A stretch of DNA of 64,000 nt, taken from the NCBI RefSeq assembly GCF_015352985.1, contig NZ_JACYXF010000002.1, positions 310,001-374,000 of the forward strand. The letters are read 5' to 3'. The notes under the pieces are model-generated. The model was not told the DNA's origin. It saw only the letters and a list, made by a program, of their open reading frames with translations, and made no database searches. Origin of the DNA: Noviherbaspirillum malthae (GTDB lineage Bacteria > Pseudomonadota > Gammaproteobacteria > Burkholderiales > Burkholderiaceae_D). Shown in pieces: positions 9,691 through 21,892 of the stretch. The first letter of the stretch is position 1. Each line of letters begins with the position of its first letter. A program made the translations under genes and the position numbers.

Positions 9691-9704
9691 ATGACCTAAG
9701 TCAA
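9691..9704. promoter_or_regulatory. FNR/Anr-like box ATGACCTAAGTCAA
   Basis: One mismatch to TTGA-N6-TCAA. On the minus strand TAGCAT (9663-9668) lies exactly where a -10 box would fall if the box is centred at -41.5, so it may drive the Met-rich protein gene and the copper cluster. Confidence 0.5.
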
Positions 9705-9731
9705 ATCTGTCGGGATGAGCAAAAACGGTCT

Positions 9732-9938
9732 CTAACCGTCGGAATCGACCTTGGCAGGATAACCGGCTGCCGTCACCGCCGCTGCAATATCCTGCGCGTC
9801 GGCTTGGGACGATACGCGAATGAGTTTGGCCGGCAGGTCTATTTGGACATCGGCCGCCTTGTCCACGGACTGTACGGCGGCAGTCACCCGGCGAGCGCAG
9901 CCACCGCAGGTCATGCCATTCACTTGCAGTTCAAACAT
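9732..9938 (-). CDS. copZ: CopZ-like heavy-metal-associated (HMA) copper chaperone
   Basis: 68 residues, a single HMA domain with the metal-binding loop MTCGGC near residues 9-14. It would carry Cu(I) in the cytoplasm and deliver it to the P1B ATPase encoded in the same cluster. The start at ATG 9938 follows GGAGATATCAA; the longer frame up to 10091 runs over the CueR-type promoter and is rejected. It is a separate unit from the DUF305 gene upstream because it has its own MerR-family promoter. Confidence 0.9.
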   Translation of the reverse strand: MFELQVNGMTCGGCARRVTAAVQSVDKAADVQIDLPAKLIRVSSQADAQDIAAAVTAAGYPAKVDSDG

Positions 9939-9967
9939 TTGATATCTCCGTTGAGGTAGGTGATAGC

Positions 9968-9998
9968 AATGTAGACCTTCCAGTGATTGAAAGGTCAA
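9968..9998 (-). promoter_or_regulatory. CueR/MerR-family promoter-operator for the CopZ-like gene
   Basis: On the minus strand a -35 TTGACC (9993-9998) and a -10 TACATT (9968-9973) are separated by 19 bp, the over-long spacer typical of MerR-family promoters. The spacer is filled by an inverted repeat with arms GACCTT and AAGGTC (9974-9996), very like E. coli CueR sites. No cueR gene is present in the window. Confidence 0.8.
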
Positions 9999-10020
9999 GG
10001 TGATTTTGCAGGTTGTCTCG

Positions 10021-10656
10021 CTACTTCGAGGCCAGCTTCCATTCCTTCTTCCAAGTCGCCATCTGTTCAATTTCTTTCTTCTGGGTATCAATGACGTTCT
10101 GAGCCAAGGTCTTCACTTCGGCATGCTTCAACTTGCCGATCGCATCCCGAGCCATCTTGACGGCGCCACGATGATGACGGCTCATCATGTCAATGAACAT
10201 GGCGTCAAACGCCTTGCCTTTTGCTGCGAAGAGCTTGTCCATCGACATATTTTTCATCGACTCGGCCATACCCGGCATTCTCATGTTGATTGCATCGCCC
10301 TTCCCGGAATACCATTGCTGTTTCCAGTCCTCCAGTTGCTTAATCTCCTTCTGTTGGTCGTCAATGACCTTCTTCGCCATTTGCTTGAGTTCATCACGTT
10401 CTGACCGCTCGTCGACCAGTCGGGCCATCTCGATGGCGCTCTGGTGATGCACCTTCATCGTGTCGATGAACTGATGGTCATACTCTGCCTTGGCCGCATT
10501 GGGCGAGCTCTTCATCGAACCGTGCTGCATGCCCTGCATGCCTTTGCTTGTCTGGCTTTGACCCTGCAAGCCGTCGTGGCTGGCATGTTGCGCAACGGCC
10601 GGTGCGGAAAGAGCCAGAGTACAAAGTAGAACCGATACGGAATGGACCACACGCAT
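10021..10656 (-). CDS. DUF305 exported protein, putative copper-binding
   Basis: 211 residues from ATG 10656, preceded by CCAGGAGGTTTT; the upstream ATG at 10689 is poorer. A signal peptide ends at about APAVAQ. Two DUF305 repeats follow, each with a His/Met pattern: HQFIDTMKVHHQSAIEMA near 70 and AMFIDMMSRHHRGAVKMA near 160. DUF305 proteins are ferritin-like helical bundles common in copper-tolerance clusters. It starts 19 bp after the 52-residue peptide gene, so it may be the last gene of the long ABC-FtsH-MgtA operon. Confidence 0.88.
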   Translation of the reverse strand: MRVVHSVSVLLCTLALSAPAVAQHASHDGLQGQSQTSKGMQGMQHGSMKSSPNAAKAEYDHQFIDTMKVHHQSAIEMARLVDERSERDELKQMAKKVIDDQQKEIKQLEDWKQQWYSGKGDAINMRMPGMAESMKNMSMDKLFAAKGKAFDAMFIDMMSRHHRGAVKMARDAIGKLKHAEVKTLAQNVIDTQKKEIEQMATWKKEWKLASK

Positions 10657-10675
10657 AAAACCTCCTGGAAAAAGT

Positions 10676-10834
10676 TCACCTTTTGGCAATACTCCTAGGA
10701 GTCACGGTGCCCCAATTTGTTCTACAAACAAAAACCGACGCGACTATCAGCGTCGTGACGAAAATCAGCGATCCGGCCAGCAGCGAGCCTAATCGCATAC
10801 GGTGATCAGCGTCAGGAATCTCCTGTGTATTCAT
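10676..10834 (-). CDS. 52-residue single-pass membrane peptide coupled to the MgtA-type ATPase
   Basis: ATG at 10832-10834 overlaps the MgtA stop as ATGA, implying translational coupling. The peptide starts MNTQEIPDADHRMRLG, has one hydrophobic helix (about 16-37) and a short basic tail ending in KR. No family is recognised. Position and topology recall small membrane regulators of P-type ATPases such as MgtR or KdpF, but no sequence similarity to these is claimed. It is embedded in a longer frame (to 11263) that is only a shadow of the ATPase gene. Confidence 0.6.
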   Translation of the reverse strand: MNTQEIPDADHRMRLGSLLAGSLIFVTTLIVASVFVCRTNWGTVTPRSIAKR

Positions 10835-13545
10835 CGGACACCGAAACCGAACCGCCGGTAGAAGCGTCGCTTTGTCGCTTCCGACACCAGCAGGTACACC
10901 AGCGTGATCATCAGGATGCTGCCCAGCAGGGACAACGGCAGGGGGACAAGTCCGAATACCCGGGCGAACGGCAGGTAAGGCAAGGCGATCGTCAGTGCGG
11001 CGACCAGCCAGATGGCCAGTCTCAGGAAGCGTCCCGGACGCGCTCGGTAGAATGGCTTGTAGGTGCGGATTACGAGAAGGATGAACAACTCCGTCAGCAG
11101 TGATTCGACGAACCAACCGGTACGGAACAGCGCCGGCGACTCTCCGACCAGATAGAGAAGCACCCCGAATGTGACCAGGTCGAACAGCGTGCTGATCAGA
11201 CCGAACGAAATCATGAAGCTGCGGATCATGGCGACGTTCCACCGGTGCGGCGTGCGGTCCCATTCACGGTCCACATTGTCGCCTGCAATACCGAGGGCGG
11301 GAATGTCGGAAAGAAAGTTATTCAACAAGACCTGCTTGGCCAGCAGCGGCAGGAACGGCAATACCAGTGCTGCCGCGGCCATGCTGATCATGTTGCCGAA
11401 ATTGGCGCTGGTGGTGATGAAGACATACTTGAGTGTATTGGCGAAGGTATGCCGCCCTTCGTCAATCCCCAAGCGGATCAGGTTCAGATCGTGCCGAAGC
11501 AGGACCAGATCGGCCGCTTCCCTGGCCACGTCCACTGCGCGGTCGACCGAAATGCCCACATCGGCTGCCTGCAATGCCGGCGCATCGTTGATGCCGTCGC
11601 CGAGGAATCCGACCACCTGCCCGCTCTTCTGCAGCGCCCGCACGACGCGTTCCTTCTGATGCGGATCGACTTCGGAAAACAGATTGCATTTCGCCGCGAG
11701 GTGCCATAACGACTCCTCGGTCATGGCCGCCAGGTCGGCGCCTGTCAGCGGATGCGTCACCTTGATGCCGACCGCTTCGGCGACATGCTGCGCCACTGCA
11801 TGGTTGTCGCCAGTGATGATTTTAAGCTTGACCCCCAGACGGTCAAGCCCATGCAGTGTCCTGGAGACATCCGGCTCAGGCGGATCGAAGAACAGCAGGA
11901 ATCCGCAAAAGCACAGCCCGGCCTCCTCCTCCCGGGCGTAGCGCTCGCGCGGCTCGACTTCCCGATGCGCGACGCCAAGCACCCGGAACCCCTGCGCGCT
12001 CCACGCGGCGAAGCGCTGGTCGATGCGCATGCGCTCGGCCGCATCGAGCGCCACGGTGCGATCGGCAAACTGAATGCGGTCGCAAATGTCGAGCACATTC
12101 TGCAGCGCGCCTTTGGTAATCATCAAAGGCGGGGCATTCACCCGATCAACCACGATGCTCAAGCGCTTGCGCCGGAAATCATACGGAATCTCGTCGCGTT
12201 TCAGGTAGTGGGCGACATCCACGGACTGCGCCTCCTGCGCCGCGATAATCGCCTGGTCGAGCGCGTTCGCAAGTCCCGTCTGCAGGCTGGCGTTGAGATA
12301 GGCATCGCGGAATACGTCGGCGCTGGCTTGCCCCTCCACGTCTACGGCCGCATCCAGCCTTACCACGCCTTGTGTCAGGGTGCCGGTCTTGTCGGTGCAG
12401 AGTACCGTCATGCTGCCCAGGTTTTCGATCGCGTTGAGCCGCTTCACGATTACGCCGAGGTGCGCCATCTTCTGGCTGCCTTGTGCCAACGTCACGGTCA
12501 GGATGGCTGGCAGCAGTTCCGGTGACAGACCGACTGCAAGTGCAATGGCGAACAGCAGGGTGTCGACGGTGGCACGATGGAACAGCACATTGATCACCAG
12601 TACCGCCAGCACCATGAGCGTCATCACTCGCAACAGCAGCACCCCGAAGCTGCGCAATCCCTTTTCAAATTCGGTTTCCGGCTGCTGCCGTGCCAGCTTC
12701 AGGGCGATATGTCCGAATTCGGTCGAAAGGCCGGTCCGTACGATCAGCGCGGTGGCAGTGCCGCTGCTCACGGAGGTTCCCATGAAGACGCAGTTCGTGT
12801 GGTCTGCCGCCGATGCTACCGCGTGTTGCGAATCAACACCGGGTCGCTTTTCCACCGGAAATGTCTCGCCGGATAACAGCGACTGGTTGACAAAGAAATC
12901 GCGGCTCTCGATCACGATGCTGTCGGCCGGCACCTGATTGCCGGCCGACAGACAGACGATGTCGCCGGGCACGAGCTCCGTGCTGGGTAAGGCTTGCTGT
13001 TTTCCGTCGCGGATGGCGGTCGAGTGCATGACAATCCGTCGCCGCAGGTCGGCGACCGCATTCGACGCCCGGTGTTCCTGATAGACGCTGACCGTAGCGC
13101 TTGCCAACACGATAAGAATGACGACCAGCGCATCGACCCATTCTCGCAATGCAATCGAAATCAATGCCGCGAATACCAGGATCAACAGCAGCGGGTTGCT
13201 GAAGTGCTCCAGGATAAGCCGCGCCATGTGCGGACTGGAAGAGGTGCCGATGTCGTTGACGCCGCAACGTGCCGCACGTTGCTTGGCCTCCACGGTTGTC
13301 AAGCCCCCAACACTGCAATCGAGTGCATGCATGACCTGCTCGAGTGGGCAGGTCCAATACTCGCGGATGAGTGCATCGGCCCCGACACCGGCTGGTTTGA
13401 GCGGCTCCCGCATCCCTGGCATCTCGGTCGTCCGTACCGCGTGCGCTTTGAGCAGCCTGGGCCAGGTGAACGCTTGCGACGCCGCCGCATGCGGCGCGTC
13501 CGGCAAGTTCTTGTCCAGTTTCCCGTGTTGCGATTCAGCATTCAT
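10831..13545 (-). CDS. mgtA: MgtA/MgtB-type P-type ATPase (probable Mg2+ importer)
   Basis: 904 residues, close to the 898 of E. coli MgtA. An extended N-terminal tail precedes the cation-ATPase N domain (about 60-130). Visible motifs are LLSGET, the transport-helix motif SPELLPAIL, DKTGTLTQG, ITGDN and GDGINDAP. The 'IVKRLNAIENLGSM' run before the phosphorylation site is MgtA-like rather than SERCA-like. It would move Mg2+ (or possibly Ni2+/Co2+) into the cytoplasm. It follows the FtsH paralogue by 30 bp and overlaps the small peptide gene, inside a leftward operon. No Mg2+-responsive leader is seen. Confidence 0.9.
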   Translation of the reverse strand: MNAESQHGKLDKNLPDAPHAAASQAFTWPRLLKAHAVRTTEMPGMREPLKPAGVGADALIREYWTCPLEQVMHALDCSVGGLTTVEAKQRAARCGVNDIGTSSSPHMARLILEHFSNPLLLILVFAALISIALREWVDALVVILIVLASATVSVYQEHRASNAVADLRRRIVMHSTAIRDGKQQALPSTELVPGDIVCLSAGNQVPADSIVIESRDFFVNQSLLSGETFPVEKRPGVDSQHAVASAADHTNCVFMGTSVSSGTATALIVRTGLSTEFGHIALKLARQQPETEFEKGLRSFGVLLLRVMTLMVLAVLVINVLFHRATVDTLLFAIALAVGLSPELLPAILTVTLAQGSQKMAHLGVIVKRLNAIENLGSMTVLCTDKTGTLTQGVVRLDAAVDVEGQASADVFRDAYLNASLQTGLANALDQAIIAAQEAQSVDVAHYLKRDEIPYDFRRKRLSIVVDRVNAPPLMITKGALQNVLDICDRIQFADRTVALDAAERMRIDQRFAAWSAQGFRVLGVAHREVEPRERYAREEEAGLCFCGFLLFFDPPEPDVSRTLHGLDRLGVKLKIITGDNHAVAQHVAEAVGIKVTHPLTGADLAAMTEESLWHLAAKCNLFSEVDPHQKERVVRALQKSGQVVGFLGDGINDAPALQAADVGISVDRAVDVAREAADLVLLRHDLNLIRLGIDEGRHTFANTLKYVFITTSANFGNMISMAAAALVLPFLPLLAKQVLLNNFLSDIPALGIAGDNVDREWDRTPHRWNVAMIRSFMISFGLISTLFDLVTFGVLLYLVGESPALFRTGWFVESLLTELFILLVIRTYKPFYRARPGRFLRLAIWLVAALTIALPYLPFARVFGLVPLPLSLLGSILMITLVYLLVSEATKRRFYRRFGFGVR

Positions 13546-13575
13546 CGGAGTGTCCCTGTTTCCGAATGCGACGGT

Positions 13576-15477
<1,902 letters not shown>

Positions 15478-15489
15478 GACGACTCCTTG

Positions 15490-16755
15490 TCAACGCACCT
15501 CACCGTCGCCGGCCGTCCTGGTTCGCTCGGAGCGCGGCCGCACCCTCATGCCATGTTTCATTTCATTGGACGGGAACCGCACCAGCGTCATCCCCGGCAT
15601 CATGCCGGCGACCACCTGCGCTTCATCCTGGTTGCGCTCACCGACCTTGACACTGCGTTCCTGCAGGCGCCCTTCCTCGATCACGAACACGTGCCAGTTT
15701 TCGCCTGAACGAAACAGACTGCTGCCCGGTACCTTGATCACATCCTCGGCCGACCAGATCACAACGCGCGCCTCGATCCGGTAGCCGTCACCCAGGTTGC
15801 CTAGATCGTCGACGGGATCGGCGATGACATTCACCCGCTGCTCCTCGACACCCAGCGCGGAAATCTTTGTAAAGGCTACGGGCTCCACCAATCGCACTTT
15901 TGCCTGAAGTACCTTGGCGCCCCCCCAGTTCTCAAGCAGCATCACGGCACCTGGACTGATCCGGACTGCATCGGTTGACAGCACGTCGACCACGATCTCA
16001 TAGCGCGTGGGGTCATTGAGGACGATCAGCGGCGTACCGGCGGCAACAATGCGCTCGCTCTGTTCATGCACCTTGATCGCGTTTCCGGCTACCGGTGCGA
16101 CGAGCCGTATCCTGGTCTCGGAGGCCGGCGCCGGCCGGACTGCCGTCAGAGCGGCCCGGGCTGCACGGACGTCTGCGGCAGCTGCCTGTTCGCGAGCCCG
16201 CGCCGCCGCCCATTCCTCTTGCGCCGCCTGTTCCGACGCCAGCGCCCGCTCGGCAGCCTGTTCCGACATGAAACGACTGCGCACCAAGTCCCGTATGCGT
16301 CCCGTCTCGCTGGCAGCAAAACGATATTCCGCTTCGGCACGGCGCGACCTGCGGGCCGCCTCGTCTTCGAGGGCGCGCGCGGCGTCGAGCCTGGCCGTCG
16401 CCTCGTCGCGCTGGCGGGCGTCCAGCGGCAAGGGCCGCAGCGTGGCCAGCACCTGGCCCTTCGCCACCGGATCGCCCTCATGCAGCTCAATGCGTTCCAC
16501 TTCGGCGGCGACCGGCGCTGCAATCACATACTTGTCGTGCGCACGCACAAAGCCCTGGTTGTCCACCGTCACTCTCAGTGGACCCCGCGTCACCACTGCC
16601 GTTTCCACTTCCATCGGGTCAGGCGCGAGCGCCAGCCACAGCAACAGGACGACGGCCGCGACGGCCGCCACCGTCATGCCCAGACGACCGGCACGGACGG
16701 TTCGAGCCGCTCTCGCCGCCGTGCTCACAATCGACGCATTCGCTTTTGCATCCAT
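15490..16755 (-). CDS. HlyD-family periplasmic adaptor (membrane-fusion protein)
   Basis: 421 residues. One N-terminal membrane anchor (about 27-45) is followed by a lipoyl/barrel-sandwich half, a long Ala/Arg/Glu-rich coiled-coil hairpin (about 115-205) and the second lipoyl half with beta-barrel (about 215-420). It would link the ABC permease to an outer-membrane channel or act on periplasmic substrate. It starts 2 bp after the permease stop. The coiled coil is very alanine/arginine-rich, as expected in a high-GC genome. Confidence 0.9.
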   Translation of the reverse strand: MDAKANASIVSTAARAARTVRAGRLGMTVAAVAAVVLLLWLALAPDPMEVETAVVTRGPLRVTVDNQGFVRAHDKYVIAAPVAAEVERIELHEGDPVAKGQVLATLRPLPLDARQRDEATARLDAARALEDEAARRSRRAEAEYRFAASETGRIRDLVRSRFMSEQAAERALASEQAAQEEWAAARAREQAAAADVRAARAALTAVRPAPASETRIRLVAPVAGNAIKVHEQSERIVAAGTPLIVLNDPTRYEIVVDVLSTDAVRISPGAVMLLENWGGAKVLQAKVRLVEPVAFTKISALGVEEQRVNVIADPVDDLGNLGDGYRIEARVVIWSAEDVIKVPGSSLFRSGENWHVFVIEEGRLQERSVKVGERNQDEAQVVAGMMPGMTLVRFPSNEMKHGMRVRPRSERTRTAGDGEVR

Positions 16756-16757
16756 GA

Positions 16758-19126
16758 TTACTCGCGTGCTTTCAAGACTTCAATCAGATCGAGCCGTTGT
16801 ACCTTGTGCCAGACCAGCGCACCCGAGGCAATTGCGGAAAGGACGACCACGCCAGCGGAAAGAATAAAGGTACGCGTGCTTACCACGAGCGGGATGCGGA
16901 ACAGTTCCTGACTCAACAAAATCGAAAGCAGTGCCGCAAGTTCGTAGCCGAGCAGGCAGCCAAGCGGCACCGCTGCGGCCACCAGCAGCGCCTGCTCGCT
17001 CAACAGCATGCGGCCGACTTCGGCTTGCGTGAACCCCAGAATCCGCAGGCTGGCCAGTTCCAGCGCGTGCTCGGACAACGCGATCCGCGCCGCGTTGTAC
17101 ACCACGCCGAAGGCGATTACGCACGCAAAGCTGACAAGGACCAGGGTATTGATACGCATATTTTCCGCAATGGTGTCGAGGAAACTGCGCAAGGTGGCTT
17201 CACGCAGCGTGACACTCGACACGGCAGGAATGTCTTTTAATGTCTTGTACAAGGCTTGATGTCTGGCGGAATCCGCGGCCAGATAGGCGCCGTTCATCGT
17301 GAGCGGCTCAACCGCCAGCCGCGCCAGCGCCGCAATGTCCATGTAGGCAAAGATGCCAATCGGTTCGTCGACAATCTGCACGATCGGCACATGAGTCTGG
17401 CGCCGCTGCCCGTCCATGAACTCCACCAGGAGCCGGTCGCCGACGGCGACACCAAGTATGTCTGCCAGCTTTGCGGTCAGCACGATGCCCTCCGGCGGCA
17501 GTGCGATCGGACGCTCCCGTTCGTCAAGGATGCGGCGCAGTTCCTGTTGTGCGCTCAGGCCGAAGATAATGGTCTTCTTTGCATGATGGGAATGGCGCAA
17601 TCGTACCGATGCGGCCCGAAACGGTTCGACCCGCGTCACGCCCGGCAACGCGGCGAGCTCGTGGACAACCGAAATATCGCGTGCCTCGTTGAAGCTCAGC
17701 ATGAGATCATCCCGCTGCGCCGTCCGGAACTGTATGCGAATGATTTCATTGAGCGCGTCGAATGTGTATTGCCCCGTCACCAGCAGCGATGCCGCCATCG
17801 CCAGCCCGAGGACCGACAATGCGGCCTTGAGCGGCTTGCGTTCGAGATTGCGCAGCACCATGCGCAAGGGAACGCTCATGTAGCGCTGAAAGCCGAGCCG
17901 CTCCAGCGGGCCCGGCCTGAACCGCGCCGGCGCTTCGGGACGCATGGCCTCCGCCGGCCGAAGCCTCAGGATCCGACGCACCGCGAGCCAAGCGCCAACC
18001 AGCGCCGCAGCCGCTCCGCTTAGCAGCGCAACGCTGATGGTGAAGGCCGACAGCGAAAATGCGAGGTGCGGAAAATGATAGAAGCGCGCATACAGGGCGG
18101 CCAGACCCTGCCCCATCCAGGTGCCGAGCGCGATGCCTGCCAGGCTGCCGGATACAACGATGATCAGCGCAAACTTGATGTAATGGCTTGCCACGACTGC
18201 GTCTGCATATCCGAAGCTTTTGAGAAGTGCGATTTGGGAGCGCTGCAGCATGGTTAGCCGCAGCAAGATGTTATTGGTAAGAAAGGCCACGATAGCGAGA
18301 AAGATCGCCGGAATGACCGTGCTGCTGACGCGGCTCTGCGCCAGTTCGTTGGATAGAAAACTGTGCGACACCTGATCCTTGCGGCCGTATGCGCCGAACG
18401 CGCCGTAAGGCTTGAGGAGAAAATCCAGGCGATCGATGACCTGCTGCTCGCTGGCACCCGGCGCAAGCGATATCGCGACATCGTTGAAGCCGTCTCGCAT
18501 GTTGACCGCGCCCGCCAGCGCATCATGGTCCATCCACATCACGCCGAAGCGGCGATTATCGGGAAAGCTGCTCCCCTTAATCTCGTTGAGGTACTCCGGT
18601 GAAATCGCAATGCCGGTGATACGCAGGCGTTCCTTGCGTCCGTTGATGACGGCACCCAGAGTGTCTCCTGGACGGAGATGATTGGCAGCGGCAAAGGCTT
18701 CGCTGACCAGCACTTCATTACGCGCGAGATAGTGCGGCAGGCGCCCCTGGCGCAGGTACACCCGGTTGAGTCCTGTGCCGGCTGCCTCAGGCAGCGTCAC
18801 CAGTCGCCCGCTCGCCGGCTCGTCCAGTCCGGGTACATCGAGCGAAGCATCCATGACCACCCGTCCATGCACTTCATTGACCCCCGGAATGGTGGCGATG
18901 CGCTGCAGCACAGTCGCCGGCGCTCGCTTGAGACTGACAAACACATCGGCGAACCGGTTTTGCTCATAGTAAATCCGCTGCGAGGCAATCAGAGCCTCAT
19001 AGCCGCTGCGCATGGTCACGAAGGCCGCAATTCCACACGCCGCCATCAGCGCAACGGCAAGCGCCTGGCCGCGCATGCGCCACAAATCGCGCAGGAGCTT
19101 GCGATCGAGCGGATGCAATACCATGC

Positions 19127-19130
<4 letters not shown>
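16758..19130 (-). CDS. MacB/FtsX-type ABC transporter permease
   Basis: 790 residues with two FtsX permease domains, each followed or preceded by a large periplasmic MacB-PCD-like domain. The first helix is at about 24-43, a helix group lies at about 270-390, and the final group lies at about 655-780. This double-domain form resembles LolC/E-like or devC-like exporters. The start is GTG 19130 (GTGA overlap with the ATPase stop) or ATG 19124. With the ATPase and adaptor it forms a complete type VII-like export system acting on a periplasmic or membrane substrate. Confidence 0.9.
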
Positions 19131-19900
<770 letters not shown>

Positions 19901-19958
19901 GGAATCATCCGCGTATTGAATTCAAGCCTTTACCCTATGCACGACCCAGGATATCCGC

Positions 19959-19972
19959 TTGACTCAAGTCAA
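19959..19972. promoter_or_regulatory. FNR/Anr-type box TTGACTCAAGTCAA
   Basis: Perfect palindromic TTGAC-N4-GTCAA in the divergent region between the leftward ABC/FtsH/MgtA operon (start 19900) and the rightward phaB-like gene (start 20113). A single site could serve either or both; no strong -10 box fixes the direction. Confidence 0.7.
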
Positions 19973-20112
19973 AGTGCGCCCGCCGGGCGCCATGGATTGC
20001 AGCGCCATCAGCGCACGATCTCCTTGTCGGAATTTTTTGATCCAGGTCACCCGGAGACCTGCCTGTGCGGCGCTACCATGGCGCCCTGACCGATACGCAT
20101 TCGGGAGCAATC

Positions 20113-20835
20113 ATGAAACGCATCGCAGTAGTGACCGGCGGAACCCGCGGGTTGGGTGAGGCAATTTCACGCGAACTCAAGCAGCGAGGATGCGAGGTGA
20201 TTTCGATCTATCACAGTAATGAAGTGGCGGCTGACGAATTTTCTGCGTCCACCGCGATTCCGACTCGACGCTGTGATGTCGCCGACCTCCATGCGTGTCA
20301 GGCTTTGGTGGAGGAAATTCAGGCCCAGTTCGGGCCGGTTAATATTCTCGTCAATAACGCCGGCATCACCAGTGACGCCGTATTTCACCGAATGACCTCG
20401 GAGCAATGGTGGCACGTTATCCAGACCAACCTCGGCTCGGTATTCAACATGGCGCGCTGCGTGATCGAAAGCATGCGCGAGCAGAAATTCGGTCGTATTG
20501 TCAACATCAGTTCGATCAACGGACTGAAAGGCCAGTTCGGCCAGGCGAACTATTCTGCATCGAAAGCGGCCATTTTGGGCTTTACCAAGTCGCTCGCGCT
20601 GGAAAATGCAAGCAAGAACATTACCGTTAATGCGATTGCTCCCGGCTACTGCGACACCGACATGGTGGCCGCTGTACCGGTCGATGTACTGCAGAAGATT
20701 ATCGCTGGCATTCCGGTCGGCAGGTTGGGCACCGCCGACGACGTGGCCAGAATGGTGGCCTTCCTGGTCGACGACAAGGCCGGATACATCACCGGCGCCA
20801 CATTCTCTGTCAATGGCGGGCAGTTCATGGGGTAA
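20113..20835 (+). CDS. phaB: Acetoacetyl-CoA reductase-like SDR (PhaB type)
   Basis: 240 residues from ATG 20113 behind GGGAGCAATC; an earlier ATG at 20065 adds a non-conserved tail. It is a short-chain dehydrogenase with the NADPH motif TGGTRGLG, NNAG and the catalytic Ser/Tyr/Lys in ISS...YSASK. The segment RIVNISSINGLKGQFGQ is the PhaB hallmark that separates it from FabG. It would reduce acetoacetyl-CoA to (R)-3-hydroxybutyryl-CoA, the precursor for the PHA synthase encoded 5 kb downstream. No beta-ketothiolase (phaA) lies in the window. Confidence 0.87.
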   Translation: MKRIAVVTGGTRGLGEAISRELKQRGCEVISIYHSNEVAADEFSASTAIPTRRCDVADLHACQALVEEIQAQFGPVNILVNNAGITSDAVFHRMTSEQWWHVIQTNLGSVFNMARCVIESMREQKFGRIVNISSINGLKGQFGQANYSASKAAILGFTKSLALENASKNITVNAIAPGYCDTDMVAAVPVDVLQKIIAGIPVGRLGTADDVARMVAFLVDDKAGYITGATFSVNGGQFMG

Positions 20836-20867
20836 CTGGTCTGGGCAGCGGTGGCAGTCGGGCATTT

Positions 20868-20881
20868 TTGACCTGAATCAA
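20868..20881 (+). promoter_or_regulatory. FNR/Anr-type box TTGACCTGAATCAA with class II -10
   Basis: The box centre is about 41.5 bp from the predicted start site, because TAACAT (20904-20909) sits exactly where the -10 hexamer should be. It drives the rightward universal stress protein gene at 20974 and probably the CoA-ligase gene after it. Confidence 0.78.
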
Positions 20882-20973
20882 TTAATTGCAGGGACCAGGC
20901 TCCTAACATGGCTCCCATGCGAGCCAGGAGCCCGTTGGTTCAAGTCCCCTTCACTGTCCGCGGGAGTACAGCC

Positions 20974-21819
20974 ATGTCTTATCGTACGATTGCCGTTCAT
21001 GTAAATACATCCCGTCACGCAACTCACCGTATCGCACTCGCGGCGCGGATCGCGGTCGACAACGACGCGCATCTGGTCGGTGTTGCGGCTATAGGCCTGC
21101 CGCCCGCGATGTATTCGGAAGGCTTGTTCCCGAGCGGTGCACCGATGCTGGAAGCATGCCTGTCCTTCATGAAGGAGCGCGCGGAAAGCGCAACCGAAGA
21201 ATTCGAGAAGGCCGCAGATCGCCTTGGGGTAAGGTCTTTTGAAAAAAGAATCATCGACGACGAAGCGGGTGAATCCCTGTGCCTGCAGGCGCGCTACAGC
21301 GATCTGGTGATCGTGGGCCAGCCGGACCCGAGCGACGCCATCGCTGGCGAACGCAACGATGTCGCAGAGTACACGATGCTCAATTGCGGACGGCCGGTCT
21401 TGGTCGTCCCGTATGCGCTCGACAATGTCGGGTTCGGCGACCGCGCGGTGATCGCCTGGGATGGCAGCCTGGCCGCCGGGCGAGCGGTCAGCGGTGCCGT
21501 TCCGCTGCTGCGCAAAACGAAACTGGCACAAGTGGTGACCATCAACCCGGAAGTATCGATGTATGCCCATGGCGAGGATCCAGGCGCGGATATCGCCTTG
21601 TACCTGAGTCGCCACGGCGTCAATGTCGACGTGCAGCGCCAGCAGACGGGACCGGACATCGACATTGCCAATGCGTTGCTGTCGTACGTCGCGGATGTTG
21701 GAGCCGGCCTGCTTGTGATGGGCGGCTACGGCCGCTCGCGGCTGAGCGAAATCATCCTTGGCGGCACGACCCGCACCATCCTGCAATCGATGACAGTACC
21801 CGTGCTGTTCTCTCATTGA
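20974..21819 (+). CDS. Tandem-domain universal stress protein
   Basis: 281 residues, two UspA-type domains (about 1-145 and 155-281). The second has the nucleotide-binding pattern GGYGRSRLSEIILGG typical of ATP-binding Usp proteins; the first is degenerate. The start is ATG 20974, with GGGAG upstream; the frame extends to 20908 without a better site. Proteins of this kind protect non-growing cells under oxygen or energy limitation and are common targets of Anr/FNR. The FNR-type box at 20868 is its likely activator site. The CoA-ligase/GNAT gene follows after 73 bp. Confidence 0.9.
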   Translation: MSYRTIAVHVNTSRHATHRIALAARIAVDNDAHLVGVAAIGLPPAMYSEGLFPSGAPMLEACLSFMKERAESATEEFEKAADRLGVRSFEKRIIDDEAGESLCLQARYSDLVIVGQPDPSDAIAGERNDVAEYTMLNCGRPVLVVPYALDNVGFGDRAVIAWDGSLAAGRAVSGAVPLLRKTKLAQVVTINPEVSMYAHGEDPGADIALYLSRHGVNVDVQRQQTGPDIDIANALLSYVADVGAGLLVMGGYGRSRLSEIILGGTTRTILQSMTVPVLFSH

Positions 21820-21892
21820 CATTGCCTGCAGGGCCGGCGACCGAAGCCAGGCCGCACCCTGCATGGTCCTTACTCCTTGAAAGCAGCGGCGA

